Of a stretch of DNA of 42,994 nt, positions 32,260 through 40,710 are shown piece after piece. Origin of the DNA: a bacterium. Lineage in GTDB: Bacteria; Patescibacteriota; Minisyncoccia; Phycocordibacterales; UBA918. The translations under genes and the position numbers were made by a program. The first letter of the stretch is position 1, and each line of letters opens with the position of its first letter. Under the pieces are notes generated by a model, which did not search any database, had not been told where the DNA came from, and worked only from the letters and a program-made list of their open reading frames with translations. The stretch spans positions 1 through 42,994 of the forward strand of contig JAIYEC010000069.1 of assembly GCA_027487145.1 (NCBI GenBank), written 5' to 3'.

Positions 32260-33510
32260 ATGCGACAATCACACTTATTTACAAAGACTCGAAAGGAGGC
32301 ACCAGCTGACGAAGTGGCCAAGAACGCTCAGTTACTTATTAGGGCTGGATACGTACACAAGGTAATGGCTGGGGTGTATGCCTACACACCACTGGGGCTT
32401 CGTGTACTTGAGAACATCAAGCAGATTGTGCGTGAAGAAATGAATGCTGTTGGCGGGCAAGAACTCATCATGACAAGTCTTCAGCCTAAAGATGTCTGGG
32501 AGGAGACAGGTCGCTGGAGCGATGAGACTGTTGATGTGTGGTTTAAGACAAAACTACAGGATGACACTGAGCTTGGGTTGGCATGGTCACATGAAGAGGC
32601 GATTGTCTCAATGATGGCACAGTATGTACACAGCTACAAAGATTTGCCAATTAGTGTCTACCAATTCCAAACGAAACTTCGCAATGAGCTTCGAGCCAAA
32701 AGCGGAATTATGCGTGGTCGTGAGTTTGTGATGAAAGATATGTACTCTTTGCACGCTACCAAGGAAGATATGGACGAGTATTACGATAAGGTTGTAGAAG
32801 CCTACAAGCGAATCTACGAGCGGTTAGGTGTCGGCGCAGATACATTCGTTACCTTCGCTTCCGGTGGTGCCTTCACAAAGTTTAGTCATGAATTCCAAAC
32901 ACTTTGTGATGCTGGAGAAGATGTGCTTTACATAGACAAAGACAAGACAGTAGCAGTAAATGAGGAAGTACTCGACGACGCAATAGCAGAGATCGGTATT
33001 TCAAAAGACGAGCTATCGCCAACGAAGACTGCTGAAGTAGGAAACATCTTTAAGTTCGGTACTGAGAAAGGTGAACAAATGAATGTAACCTTTAAAGATG
33101 CAGACGGTATGGATAAACCAATCTACCTCGCTTCTTACGGTGTCGGTATTACTCGCGTGATGGGTGTATTGGTGGAGAAGTTTGGTGATGATAAGGGTCT
33201 GGTGTGGCCTGAGGCAGTGGCAGCATACAAAGTGCATTTGGTTGGACTCAATCTAGAAGATGCGGAAATAAAAGATTGGGCGGACGGCGTCTATACGAAC
33301 CTAACCAAAGCCGGAGTTGAGGTGCTCTATGATGATCGAATTGAAGCTCGAGCTGGGGAGAAGTTCTCTGATAGCGATCTCCTTGGTGTGCCATATCGAG
33401 TGGTTGTTAGTAAAAAAGGAAAAGAAAACGGTCAATTTGAAGTCGTAACACGTGCTACGGGTGAAGTGCGACAACTTACCGAAGAGGAACTCTTTACTGA
33501 TTTTTCTTAG
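32260..33510 (+). CDS. proS: Prolyl-tRNA synthetase (short bacterial form)
   Basis: This class II synthetase charges tRNA-Pro. The 416 residues contain motif 1 (AGVYAYTPLGLRVLENIKQIVREEM) and motif 2 (FQTKLRNELRAKSGIMRGREFVMKD). Motif 3 is GVGITRVMGVLVEKFGDDKG, and an anticodon-binding domain ends the protein (VLYDDRIEARAGEKFSDSDLLG). The large editing insertion of E. coli ProRS is absent, so length is well below 570; trans-editing or loss of editing is implied. TATAAA (32246-32251) ends 8 nt before the ATG. Confidence 0.95.
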   Translation: MRQSHLFTKTRKEAPADEVAKNAQLLIRAGYVHKVMAGVYAYTPLGLRVLENIKQIVREEMNAVGGQELIMTSLQPKDVWEETGRWSDETVDVWFKTKLQDDTELGLAWSHEEAIVSMMAQYVHSYKDLPISVYQFQTKLRNELRAKSGIMRGREFVMKDMYSLHATKEDMDEYYDKVVEAYKRIYERLGVGADTFVTFASGGAFTKFSHEFQTLCDAGEDVLYIDKDKTVAVNEEVLDDAIAEIGISKDELSPTKTAEVGNIFKFGTEKGEQMNVTFKDADGMDKPIYLASYGVGITRVMGVLVEKFGDDKGLVWPEAVAAYKVHLVGLNLEDAEIKDWADGVYTNLTKAGVEVLYDDRIEARAGEKFSDSDLLGVPYRVVVSKKGKENGQFEVVTRATGEVRQLTEEELFTDFS

Positions 33511-33527
33511 TCTAAACTCACAAAGTT

Positions 33528-33567
33528 CCTACAAATATACACCTATTAATAGGTGTATATTTGTAGG
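33528..33567. repeat. Perfect 40-bp palindrome with core CACCTATTAATAGGTG (copy 2)
   Basis: The left arm CCTACAAATATA precedes the core and the exact complement follows. It lies between proS and the TrpR-like gene, ending 9 bp before the -10 (33577-33582) of that gene. It can act as a hairpin terminator for proS, as an operator over the -35 region, or both. Confidence 0.9.
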
Positions 33568-33588
33568 CGGTCAGTTTATACTTTATTT

Positions 33589-33987
33589 ATGACAAGGATT
33601 TCTAAAAATGCAGTCGAGGATAGTGAAGATTATAAGTTTGCATATAAGCAACTATCTAGGTTTCTTGCTGGTCTGCAGGATAAGAACGCACATTTCTTTA
33701 TCGACGAGCTTCTTAGTGAGTCAGAACAAGTGATGTTAGTGAAGCGATTTACAGCCATCTACCTCTTTCAAGAAGGACATAATCCATATAGGGTCAGCCA
33801 GATGATCGGTGTTAGTGAATCCACTGCCCAGAGATTGCATCATGGTTACAGAGAGGGGATCTATAACAATTTACTCAAGTGCATTAAAAAATCGGAAAAA
33901 GCTGAATTTTTAACAGTACTTCAAGACTTTCTTTTGTCGAAAGCGGATGCCAAAGCGAGAACAAGACTTCTTAAAAAAGCTCTCTAA
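33589..33987 (+). CDS. TrpR/YerC-like DNA-binding regulator
   Basis: The 132-residue, mostly helical product carries the TrpR-superfamily core: LLSESEQVMLVKRFTAIYLF followed by the helix-turn-helix YRVSQMIGVSESTAQRLHHG. It lies closest to the YerC/YecD group, whose ligand is unknown. The start at 33589 was chosen because TATACT (33577-33582) ends 6 nt before it, so the message would start on the ATG; an upstream start at 33553 lies inside the palindrome. The gene is bracketed by palindromes with the same core. The last codons and the stop lie inside copy 3. The mreB operon follows. Confidence 0.87.
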   Translation: MTRISKNAVEDSEDYKFAYKQLSRFLAGLQDKNAHFFIDELLSESEQVMLVKRFTAIYLFQEGHNPYRVSQMIGVSESTAQRLHHGYREGIYNNLLKCIKKSEKAEFLTVLQDFLLSKADAKARTRLLKKAL

Positions 33988-34015
33988 ATACACCTATTAA
34001 TAGGTGTATTTAGAG
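33982..34015. repeat. Perfect 34-bp palindrome with core CACCTATTAATAGGTG (copy 3)
   Basis: The left arm CTCTAAATA is followed by the core and the exact complement. It overlaps the stop codon of the TrpR-like gene (33985-33987) and lies 39 bp upstream of the mreB -10 (34055-34060). Confidence 0.9.
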
Positions 34016-34068
34016 GTGTCTGGAATAAATTTTGCTACCAAGCTGTGAGCATAGTACAATACCTTTAA

Positions 34069-35142
34069 ATGAACGTTTTTACGCGACAATGGAGCGGGCT
34101 GCTTTCAGCGGTCTCAACTGACATGGCGATTGACCTGGGAACGGCCAATACCTTGGTGTATGTAAAAGGAAAAGGGATTGTGCTCAATGAGCCAACGATT
34201 GTTGCAATAAATAAGAAAACTGGACAGCTGGTGGCAGTCGGAAACGATGCTAAAGTAATGCTGGGGCGCACTCCGGCTCATATTGAAGTAGTGCGACCGC
34301 TGGTTGATGGAGTAATTTCTGATTTTGAGGTGACCGAAGAAATGTTGGCATACCTTATTGGTAAGGTCCGAAGTGAAATGAAAACACTGGTGGCACCTCG
34401 GGTGCTGATTGGTGTGCCATCAGGTATTACAAACGTAGAAATGCGAGCAGCACACGACGCTGCTAAAAACGCCGGCGCACGTGATGTTTTCTTGATTGAA
34501 GAACCAATGGCCGCTGCTATTGGTGCCAAGCTGCCGATTGGAAAATCAGTTGGAAGTATGATTGTTGATATTGGTGGTGGTACAACTGATATCGCTATCA
34601 TTTCACTCAATGGTCTCGTTGTTTCAAAGAATCTTCGGATTGCCGGCGACCATCTTAATGCGTCAATTGTTTCTTACATCAAAGATCAGTTCAAAGTACA
34701 CGTTGGAGAGAAAACCGCTGAAGATGCCAAAATAGCGCTTACGGCAATCACAAACACGCAGACAGGAGGCAAGGATTTGGTTGTTCGAGGTCGTGATGTG
34801 GTAACAGGCTTACCTCGCGAAGTAGTTATCACTGATAGTGATGTCAGGGATGCGGTAGCGGGCCATATTGATACGATTGTAGAAAATGTACGCGCCGCCC
34901 TTGAGGTGACTCCGCCTGAGGTTTTGGCAGATATTATGCAGCGAGGAATCCACCTTTCAGGCGGAGGAGCACTTATTCCGGGTCTGGCGTCGCTGCTTGA
35001 ACATGCCCTTGCGGTGCCAGTAATTGTTGTCCCTGATCCACTTCGAGCTGTTATCCGAGGTGCTGGAATTGTGGTTGAAGATCTCGATGTATACAGCGAA
35101 ATTCTCTTAGATCATGAAGCTTCATTCCAGACACACTTCTAA
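34069..35142 (+). CDS. mreB: MreB actin-like cell-shape protein (operon copy)
   Basis: The 357-residue product carries MAIDLGTANTLVYVKGKGI (phosphate-1), MIVDIGGGTTDIAIISLNG (phosphate-2) and GIHLSGGGALIPGLASLL (adenosine motif). It polymerises under the membrane and positions the elongation machinery encoded next: mreC, mreD and PBP2. TACAAT (34055-34060) ends 8 nt before the ATG. Its 3' end overlaps the mreC start by 29 bp. It differs clearly from the MreB at 22012, for example in its N-terminal extension (MNVFTRQWSGLLSAVS). Confidence 0.96.
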   Translation: MNVFTRQWSGLLSAVSTDMAIDLGTANTLVYVKGKGIVLNEPTIVAINKKTGQLVAVGNDAKVMLGRTPAHIEVVRPLVDGVISDFEVTEEMLAYLIGKVRSEMKTLVAPRVLIGVPSGITNVEMRAAHDAAKNAGARDVFLIEEPMAAAIGAKLPIGKSVGSMIVDIGGGTTDIAIISLNGLVVSKNLRIAGDHLNASIVSYIKDQFKVHVGEKTAEDAKIALTAITNTQTGGKDLVVRGRDVVTGLPREVVITDSDVRDAVAGHIDTIVENVRAALEVTPPEVLADIMQRGIHLSGGGALIPGLASLLEHALAVPVIVVPDPLRAVIRGAGIVVEDLDVYSEILLDHEASFQTHF

Positions 35143-36043
35143 AAAAAGCAAGCGGACACAACAGATTGTTCGTGTAGTGGTTATTTCAGTGGCATTGGTA
35201 TGTTTTGGTTTAGTAGTTCCTAGGCTTTTTTCTCTTGCCGGGAAGATAGTTATGGCACCAGTGCACTCAGTGCATACGTGGATCCAGACCTCTGATTCAA
35301 GACTTCCACAGTATTTTCGTGACAGATCTGAGTTGATTAATCGGATTGCTGAGCTAGAGCAAGCGGTGGCAATTGCGTCTGGGACAGACTTAACGCAACA
35401 GAGATTGTACGAGGAAAATCAGTGGCTTCGTCAGCTGCTTGGTGTACAAAATGATAGTCGAGTGGCAGCCGCAGTGATTGCAAGACCAGGACAATTACCA
35501 TATGACTATCTGCAGATTGATCGTGGGACGATTGACGGTATTCAAGCTGGTGCACCAGTGTATGTCGGAAAAGACAACGTGATTGGGGTAGTTACCAGCA
35601 CGACGGAACGGTATTCATTTGTTGAGTTATTTACTACGCCTGGATTTTCTACCACTGCATTTATTAGTGGCGCAAATGTTATGGCGACGATTGATGGTCA
35701 CGGAGGAGGGATTGCTCGAGTTCGAGTACCACAAGGAGTACCATTACAGGTGGGGGATTTGGTTCACTTGCCAAGTCTTGATCCTGGGGTATTTGGTCGG
35801 GTAGCGTACCTTGAAAATGAACCATCTCAACCAGAACAGTTTGGATACATCGCCCTCTCGCAGCCAGTTTCAAGTTTGCACTATGTATCGGTAGGGAAAG
35901 AAGTGATTCATCCAAGCGAACCGCCGGTGATTGAAGAAAGAGTGCGGGCTGTTATTACCCAAGCGATGAACATCAATACGGCTCAGTTAAATCTCGCTAG
36001 CACTACTATCATTTCGACTTCAACTGCGACAACAACGCCATGA
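35114..36043 (+). CDS. mreC: Rod shape-determining protein MreC
   Basis: The 309-residue product has a short basic N-terminus, one membrane helix (about 20-45, VRVVVISVALVCFGLVV), a coiled coil (LINRIAELEQAVAIASG) and the MreC beta-barrel region. In that region ARPGQLPYDYLQIDRGTIDGI and VGDLVHLPSLDPGVFG are typical. It links MreB to PBP2 in the periplasmic or outer space. The C-terminus is a Thr/Ser-rich tail. Start and stop overlap both neighbours, so the operon is tightly coupled. Confidence 0.93.
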   Translation: MKLHSRHTSKKSKRTQQIVRVVVISVALVCFGLVVPRLFSLAGKIVMAPVHSVHTWIQTSDSRLPQYFRDRSELINRIAELEQAVAIASGTDLTQQRLYEENQWLRQLLGVQNDSRVAAAVIARPGQLPYDYLQIDRGTIDGIQAGAPVYVGKDNVIGVVTSTTERYSFVELFTTPGFSTTAFISGANVMATIDGHGGGIARVRVPQGVPLQVGDLVHLPSLDPGVFGRVAYLENEPSQPEQFGYIALSQPVSSLHYVSVGKEVIHPSEPPVIEERVRAVITQAMNINTAQLNLASTTIISTSTATTTP

Positions 36044-36297
36044 TTTTTATTTTATATCTCATTCTTTATATTTTTATCGCAATCTTGATAGTCCAGAATC
36101 AACTTTTGTTGGCATTTCTTGCAGTGTTGTTGTTTACCTACTATCGGAGCGCTGTTTGGTTGATACCACTCGGTTTCTTTATTGATGGATATTTTGATGC
36201 CTTCTTTTCTGTACCGGTGTTTTCGCTTGCTGCAATTTCTTGGTATGTTGCTTCAGAATTCTTTAAGCCACGATTGCGTGGGTATGTCTCACAATAA
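36040..36297 (+). CDS. MreD-like membrane protein (very short)
   Basis: The 85-residue product is almost wholly hydrophobic, with about three membrane helices. Its place between mreC and PBP2, overlapping the mreC stop by 4 bp, argues for MreD. Usual MreD has about 160 residues and five or six helices, so this is half-sized. PLGFFIDGYFDAFFSVPVFS recalls the MreD region with a conserved Gly/Asp pair. Identity rests mainly on position. Confidence 0.7.
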   Translation: MIFILYLILYIFIAILIVQNQLLLAFLAVLLFTYYRSAVWLIPLGFFIDGYFDAFFSVPVFSLAAISWYVASEFFKPRLRGYVSQ

Positions 36298-36299
36298 GT

Positions 36300-38018
36300 A
36301 TGGGAAGACTACGTGATAGATATACTAAGATGGTTGATGTTGAGGAGGTACTTCTTGACGCCTCTAATATTCCTGATTTTAATCAGGGTCGGTTAGAGGG
36401 AAAAAGAGAGTTACCAATCAAAAAACAAAGTGTCCGGACGGTGGGCCTCCTATTCTCTTTAATTGCCTGTGTGTTCTTATATCAGGTCTTTACCCTCCAG
36501 ATTGTCCGCGGTGATGAATTTAAAGAGATAGCTGAACGTAATCGGGTGAATGAGGTACTCATCATTGCCGAGCGGGGAGTGGTGTACGACCGTAACGGAG
36601 AGATGGTGGCCTGGAACGAAGCTGATGAGACAGGTGAGTACGATTTTCCGATCCGGGCGTATACAGACAGATTGGGATTAGGTCAGGTGCTGGGGTACGT
36701 AAGTTATCCCAAAAAAGATGCCCGCGGCTATTTTTTCCGTACCGATTACTTGGGAAGAAGTGGGGTGGAATTAGCTTTTGATAATAAGCTCAAAGGGACT
36801 AATGGTAGTAAAGTTATTGAAGTCGATGCTCTTAGTCAGACAGTTAGTGAATCAGAAATTAACCTGCCACAAAGTGGGGAAGCCTTACATCTTTCAATTG
36901 ATGCAGAGTTATCCGAAGCAATGTATCAGATTATTGCCTCATCAAGTGAGAAGGCCGGGTTTAGAAGTGGCGCGGCTGCCATCATGGATGTGAAGACAGG
37001 AGAATTGTTAGCACTTACTAGCTTCCCATCGTACGATCCTGAGATTATGGCCGATGGTGATGATATTGCGACAATCAACTCATACAACCAAGACGACAGA
37101 TTACCGTTTCTTAATAAAATTATCGGGGGAGCATATACGCCTGGCTCAATTGTAAAACCGTTTGTAGCGTACGCAGCATTGGAAGAAGGCATTATCAGTC
37201 CACAAAAGACAATTATTAGTAACGGGTATCTTCTTGTTCCTAACCCGTACAATCCATCAAATCCCTCTCGCTTTAATGACTGGAAGGCACATGGGGTTAT
37301 GACGATGCGTGAAGCAATTGCGTACTCATCAAACGTCTACTTCTACATCATCGGTGGCGGGTACGGTGATCAGCCCGGGCTTGGTATCACCAAGATGGCT
37401 GCGAACTATCGACGGTTTGGGTTAGGTGAACCAACCGGCATAAATTTAGCGCAAGAACAAGCTGGGATTGTTCCAGACCCGGCTTGGAAGCAAGCAACCT
37501 TTAATGATGATTGGCGACTTGGAGACACGTACTTTACTGCTATTGGGCAATTTGGATTCCTTACTACACCGGTTCAGATGTTACGAGCCTACGCAGCACT
37601 TGCAAATGGCGGAACACTCCTTACCCCACACGTTGAGAAAGGTGTTGAGGTAGAAGGAAAAGACATTGGTCTTAATCCAAATCATCTCCAGGTCATTCAT
37701 GAGGGTATGCGTAAGACTGTTATCGCAAATGGTGGGACTGCTCGTGGTTTGGAGAGGAAAGATGTCGCTTTTGCTTCAAAATCTGGTACAGCTGAAGTGG
37801 GAGCTGGCAATGCGTACGTTAACTCTTGGTCGGCTGGTTTTTGGCCCTACGAAGAGCCTCGATTTGCGTATATCTTGATGATGGATCATGCACCTCGAAG
37901 TAACGCTTTGGGAGCCGGACGAATTATGGGGGATATTGTACAGTGGATGAGCGTGCATCGTCCTGAATATCTTAAGGCTGAGTCAGAATTATCTACAGTA
38001 GAGGACGAAGGCGAGTAA
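36300..38018 (+). CDS. mrdA: Penicillin-binding protein 2, class B transpeptidase
   Basis: The enzyme cross-links peptidoglycan during elongation. The 572-residue product has one membrane helix (about 47-67), the dimerisation domain (LIIAERGVVYDRNGEMVAWN) and the transpeptidase domain. The catalytic motifs are SIVK (Ser283 to Lys286), SSN in IAYSSNVYFY, and KSGT in FASKSGTAEVG, where the usual KTG has Ser instead of Thr. It begins 2 nt after the mreD-like gene and ends the mre operon. The N-terminal cytoplasmic tail of about 45 residues is longer than usual. Confidence 0.95.
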   Translation: MGRLRDRYTKMVDVEEVLLDASNIPDFNQGRLEGKRELPIKKQSVRTVGLLFSLIACVFLYQVFTLQIVRGDEFKEIAERNRVNEVLIIAERGVVYDRNGEMVAWNEADETGEYDFPIRAYTDRLGLGQVLGYVSYPKKDARGYFFRTDYLGRSGVELAFDNKLKGTNGSKVIEVDALSQTVSESEINLPQSGEALHLSIDAELSEAMYQIIASSSEKAGFRSGAAAIMDVKTGELLALTSFPSYDPEIMADGDDIATINSYNQDDRLPFLNKIIGGAYTPGSIVKPFVAYAALEEGIISPQKTIISNGYLLVPNPYNPSNPSRFNDWKAHGVMTMREAIAYSSNVYFYIIGGGYGDQPGLGITKMAANYRRFGLGEPTGINLAQEQAGIVPDPAWKQATFNDDWRLGDTYFTAIGQFGFLTTPVQMLRAYAALANGGTLLTPHVEKGVEVEGKDIGLNPNHLQVIHEGMRKTVIANGGTARGLERKDVAFASKSGTAEVGAGNAYVNSWSAGFWPYEEPRFAYILMMDHAPRSNALGAGRIMGDIVQWMSVHRPEYLKAESELSTVEDEGE

Positions 38019-38036
38019 CCCACCAGCCTGTCCATA

Positions 38037-38149
38037 CAGCAACATTCGCTTACATTTGTCGAGTAGTAAAAGTCGAAAGATACCAAATTCTACTTCACAA
38101 AGCCTAGAAGGTTTGTGTAGTGTTATCCACGACAAAGCGAATGTTGTTG
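38037..38149 (+). repeat. Long 3' hairpin between PBP2 and greA
   Basis: CAGCAACATTCGCTT (38037-38051) pairs with 38135-38149 (one G-U). The helix continues through TTTGTCG (38055-38061) and CGACAAA (38130-38136, overlapping pairing choices). The apex has CACAAA/TTTGTG arms. It fills the space between the PBP2 stop and the greA promoter. It lacks the GTACACCTC core of elements A-F, so it is kept separate. Confidence 0.65.
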
Positions 38150-38154
38150 TGGGA

Positions 38155-38182
38155 TTGACCTACGCTCGTTGGCACGTATAAT
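38155..38182 (+). promoter_or_regulatory. Promoter of greA
   Basis: TTGACC (38155-38160) and TATAAT (38177-38182) are separated by 16 bp. The start site would leave a leader of about 12 nt before the ATG at 38201. Confidence 0.8.
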
Positions 38183-38200
38183 GAGTGAAATTTTTACATT

Positions 38201-38668
38201 ATGGATACACAAGCGTTTCTTACCCCAGAGAAGTTCGAAGAATTAAAAAAGGAACTAGACCACCTAAAGACCGTCCGTCGTAAGGAAGTGGCTGAGTCAC
38301 TTGAGTACGCACGAAGTCTCGGAGACTTGTCAGAAAATGCTGAATACCAAGAAGCTCGCGATATGCAAGCAGCTATCGAGGAACGAATTGGTTACCTAGA
38401 AAAGACCATTAAAGAAGCTAAGATTGTTGCTCACGATAAGCACGGTGATGTCGTAGGACTCGGGTCAGTCGTATCAATCCAAAAGGATAAGGATAAAGAA
38501 AAGCGAGAATACACAATTGTGGGATCTGATGAAGCAAACATCCACGAACATAAGTTGTCGTATCTTTCACCACTTGGAGAAGCACTGATGGGGAAGAAGA
38601 AAGGTGATGAGTTTGAGTTTGAAACTCCGCTTGGAAAGCAAAAGTATAAAGTCTTAAAAGTAGAATAA
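38201..38668 (+). CDS. greA: Transcription elongation factor GreA
   Basis: GreA rescues backtracked RNA polymerase by stimulating RNA cleavage. The 155-residue product has the N-terminal coiled coil with the tip acidic motif in ARSLGDLSENAEYQEARDMQ and the C-terminal FKBP-like domain (LSYLSPLGEALMGKKKGDEF). Length and order are normal. It has its own near-consensus promoter, and element D plus a terminator follow. Confidence 0.96.
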   Translation: MDTQAFLTPEKFEELKKELDHLKTVRRKEVAESLEYARSLGDLSENAEYQEARDMQAAIEERIGYLEKTIKEAKIVAHDKHGDVVGLGSVVSIQKDKDKEKREYTIVGSDEANIHEHKLSYLSPLGEALMGKKKGDEFEFETPLGKQKYKVLKVE

Positions 38669-38670
38669 CG

Positions 38671-38796
38671 GAGAAACTACCACAGCCCTAAATCTGCTTC
38701 GTTGTTTCGCCAGAAATTTCGTTCAATGTACAGGCGTACACCTCACAAAATTTTTTAGCTTACGCCTCGCATCTTCAGCACTGTGCTAGTTTTCTA
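38671..38796 (+). repeat. Dispersed 3' hairpin element D
   Basis: The element starts 2 nt after the greA stop codon. Outer arms GAGAAACTACCACAG (38671-38685) and CTGTGCTAGTTTTCT (38781-38795) are complementary with small bulges. Inside are CTTCGTTGTTTCGC, AGAAATTT-type arms, TGTAC/GTACA and the core GTACACCTC (38736-38744), then GCTTACGCCTCGCATCT. A normal terminator follows 1-2 nt later, so the element itself is not needed for termination here. Confidence 0.85.
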
Positions 38797-38797
38797 G

Positions 38798-38833
38798 AAA
38801 AGACCGACGCTCACGTGTCGGCCTTTTCTTTTT
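38798..38833 (+). terminator. Rho-independent terminator after greA and element D
   Basis: A stem of about 12 bp with one mismatch (AAAAGACCGAC with GTCGGCCTTTT) is followed by C and a T run. Confidence 0.85.
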
Positions 38834-38862
38834 GTCATTCCTACGCTAGGATAAACGTTACT

Positions 38863-40446
38863 ATGTTTTGGGCAGATACTATTGCTGACGAAGTTGAACG
38901 TCGTTATGAAGACCGAATTAAGGCCGGATTGCCTCTGGTAGTTCGTGACGAAAAAACCGCTTCTGGCCGAGTCCATGTCGGGTCTCTTCGCAGTGCCTCA
39001 ATGCACGCCATCGTCGCAGACGTTCTTCGTAGTCGTGGTCATAACGTGAAGTTCTTATTTGAGATTAATGACTTTGACCCGATGGATGGTATCCCAAGTT
39101 ACCTTGATACCGAGACTTATGAAAAGTACATGGGAGTTCCGTTGTGTAATATTCCATCACCGGAACCAGGTTTTGATAACTTTGCAGAGTACTACGGGCA
39201 AGAATATGTGAAGGTGCTTGATAAGGTTGGTTTTGGTGCGCAGGTGTATCGTGCGAGTGAACTCTATCGGAGTGGTGTCATGAACGACATGATTAAAAAA
39301 GCACTCGAACGTCGTGCACTCGTTCGTGATATCTACTTCCGTATCTCTAGAAGCGAAAAGCCAGAAGACTGGTATCCACTGAATGTCATCTGTGAGAACT
39401 GTGGCAATCTGAGTGCGACAAAGATAACCGGATTTGATGGTGAGTTGGTTGACTACACCTGTAGCTCAGACACTATTGCTTGGGCTAAGGGTTGTGGTCA
39501 CACGGGCCGCATGTCGCCATACAACGGCAATGCAAAGTTCCCTTGGAAGCTTGATTGGGCAGCTAAGTTTGTTGCGCAAGAAGTGAATTTTGAAGGAGGT
39601 GGAAAAGACCATTACACCAAGGGTGGATCACGCCAGGTGGCTGAAGCTATTTGTCGTGAGATTTTTGACCATGAACCACCGTACGGCGTCTTTAATGAAT
39701 TTTTCTTGGTGGGAGGTAAGAAGATGTCTTCTTCAAAAGGTGGCGCAGCTACCGCTGGTGAAATGGCTGATACATTACCACCCCATATTCTGAGACTCTT
39801 ACTCCTTCGTACGCCAATTAACCGCCAGATTGATTTTGATCCAGACTCTGACGCCATCCCAGTACTCTACGATTTATATGACAAGCTAGCCGAAAAATAT
39901 TGGAGTGGTATTCGAGATGACGACTCCCAGGTATTTACTTTTAGTCACCTGATAGACGAGCGGGGAGAGTTTCCGGTTCGGTACCTTCCGCGCTTTTCTC
40001 AAGTTGCATTTTTAGTGCAAATGCCACACATGAATATCTATGAAGAAGTAGCTAAGCTGAAGGAGGGTGAACTAACAGACCTTGATGTCGCTGAACTTGA
40101 TGAGCGTGCCGTATATGCACGGCGTTGGCTTCGTGAGTATGCTGATGATAAGTTCATATTTTCTTTACAAGAAAACGTGCCAGAGTCAGCCACCAGTCTT
40201 ACTGACGCTCAGCGAGCGGCGCTAATATCGCTTGCTGATAAGGTTTCAGCTCTTGAAACAATTGACGGACAATCACTTCATGAACTTATCCACGAAGTAA
40301 AAGGGGAGTCAGGTCTTACGCCACAAGAATTCTTTGGTGGAATCTATACTGTCTTCTTAGGTAAAACGAGCGGTCCAAAAGTCGGCTGGTTCTTGAGTAC
40401 ACTTGATAAAGACTTCCTACTAAAGCGACTGAAGAGTGAAGAATAA
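38863..40446 (+). CDS. lysS: Lysyl-tRNA synthetase, class I
   Basis: This is the archaeal-type class I LysRS, unlike the class II enzyme of most bacteria. The 527 residues carry a HIGH-like motif in ASGRVHVGSLRS, KMSSSKG, Cys motifs CENCGN and KGCGH, and a helical anticodon-binding C-terminus. The longer reading frame from 38815 overlaps the terminator, so the ATG at 38863 is used. TAGGAT (38847-38852) ends 10 nt before it. Class I LysRS is patchy among bacteria and common in some Patescibacteria, which supports the organism assignment. Confidence 0.94.
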   Translation: MFWADTIADEVERRYEDRIKAGLPLVVRDEKTASGRVHVGSLRSASMHAIVADVLRSRGHNVKFLFEINDFDPMDGIPSYLDTETYEKYMGVPLCNIPSPEPGFDNFAEYYGQEYVKVLDKVGFGAQVYRASELYRSGVMNDMIKKALERRALVRDIYFRISRSEKPEDWYPLNVICENCGNLSATKITGFDGELVDYTCSSDTIAWAKGCGHTGRMSPYNGNAKFPWKLDWAAKFVAQEVNFEGGGKDHYTKGGSRQVAEAICREIFDHEPPYGVFNEFFLVGGKKMSSSKGGAATAGEMADTLPPHILRLLLLRTPINRQIDFDPDSDAIPVLYDLYDKLAEKYWSGIRDDDSQVFTFSHLIDERGEFPVRYLPRFSQVAFLVQMPHMNIYEEVAKLKEGELTDLDVAELDERAVYARRWLREYADDKFIFSLQENVPESATSLTDAQRAALISLADKVSALETIDGQSLHELIHEVKGESGLTPQEFFGGIYTVFLGKTSGPKVGWFLSTLDKDFLLKRLKSEE

Positions 40447-40455
40447 TATACGTAT

Positions 40456-40680
40456 ATGAAAGAAACATTCAAAAATTTTATTGCCATGACGATAGCGACA
40501 GCTATTTGGATATCAGGATTCCTCATTCTTGCTGGAGTATATTATTTATTTGAATCTGGACCAGTTATCGAAGAATTTATTTTTCTCGGTATTGTGGTTT
40601 TTATATTTCTTGTCGGTATCTATCTGTCGCATCGAAGTGAGAGAATAAAAACTGCCTTAGAGTATCCATTTATCGGTTAA
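40456..40680 (+). CDS. Small two-helix membrane protein (74 residues)
   Basis: There are two hydrophobic segments (about 8-31 and 41-59) and a basic C-terminal end (HRSERIKTALEYPFIG). No family is recognised. TAATAT (40444-40449), which overlaps the lysS stop codon, ends 6 nt before the ATG. The gene is AT-rich compared with lysS. Confidence 0.6.
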   Translation: MKETFKNFIAMTIATAIWISGFLILAGVYYLFESGPVIEEFIFLGIVVFIFLVGIYLSHRSERIKTALEYPFIG

Positions 40681-40710
40681 ACAAGTCCTTTTAAAACCAT
40701 TAAATGCAGT

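Noticed and set aside
33553..33588. Upstream start for the TrpR-like gene
   Set aside because: It lies within the palindrome and before the -10 element, so it would not be in the transcript.
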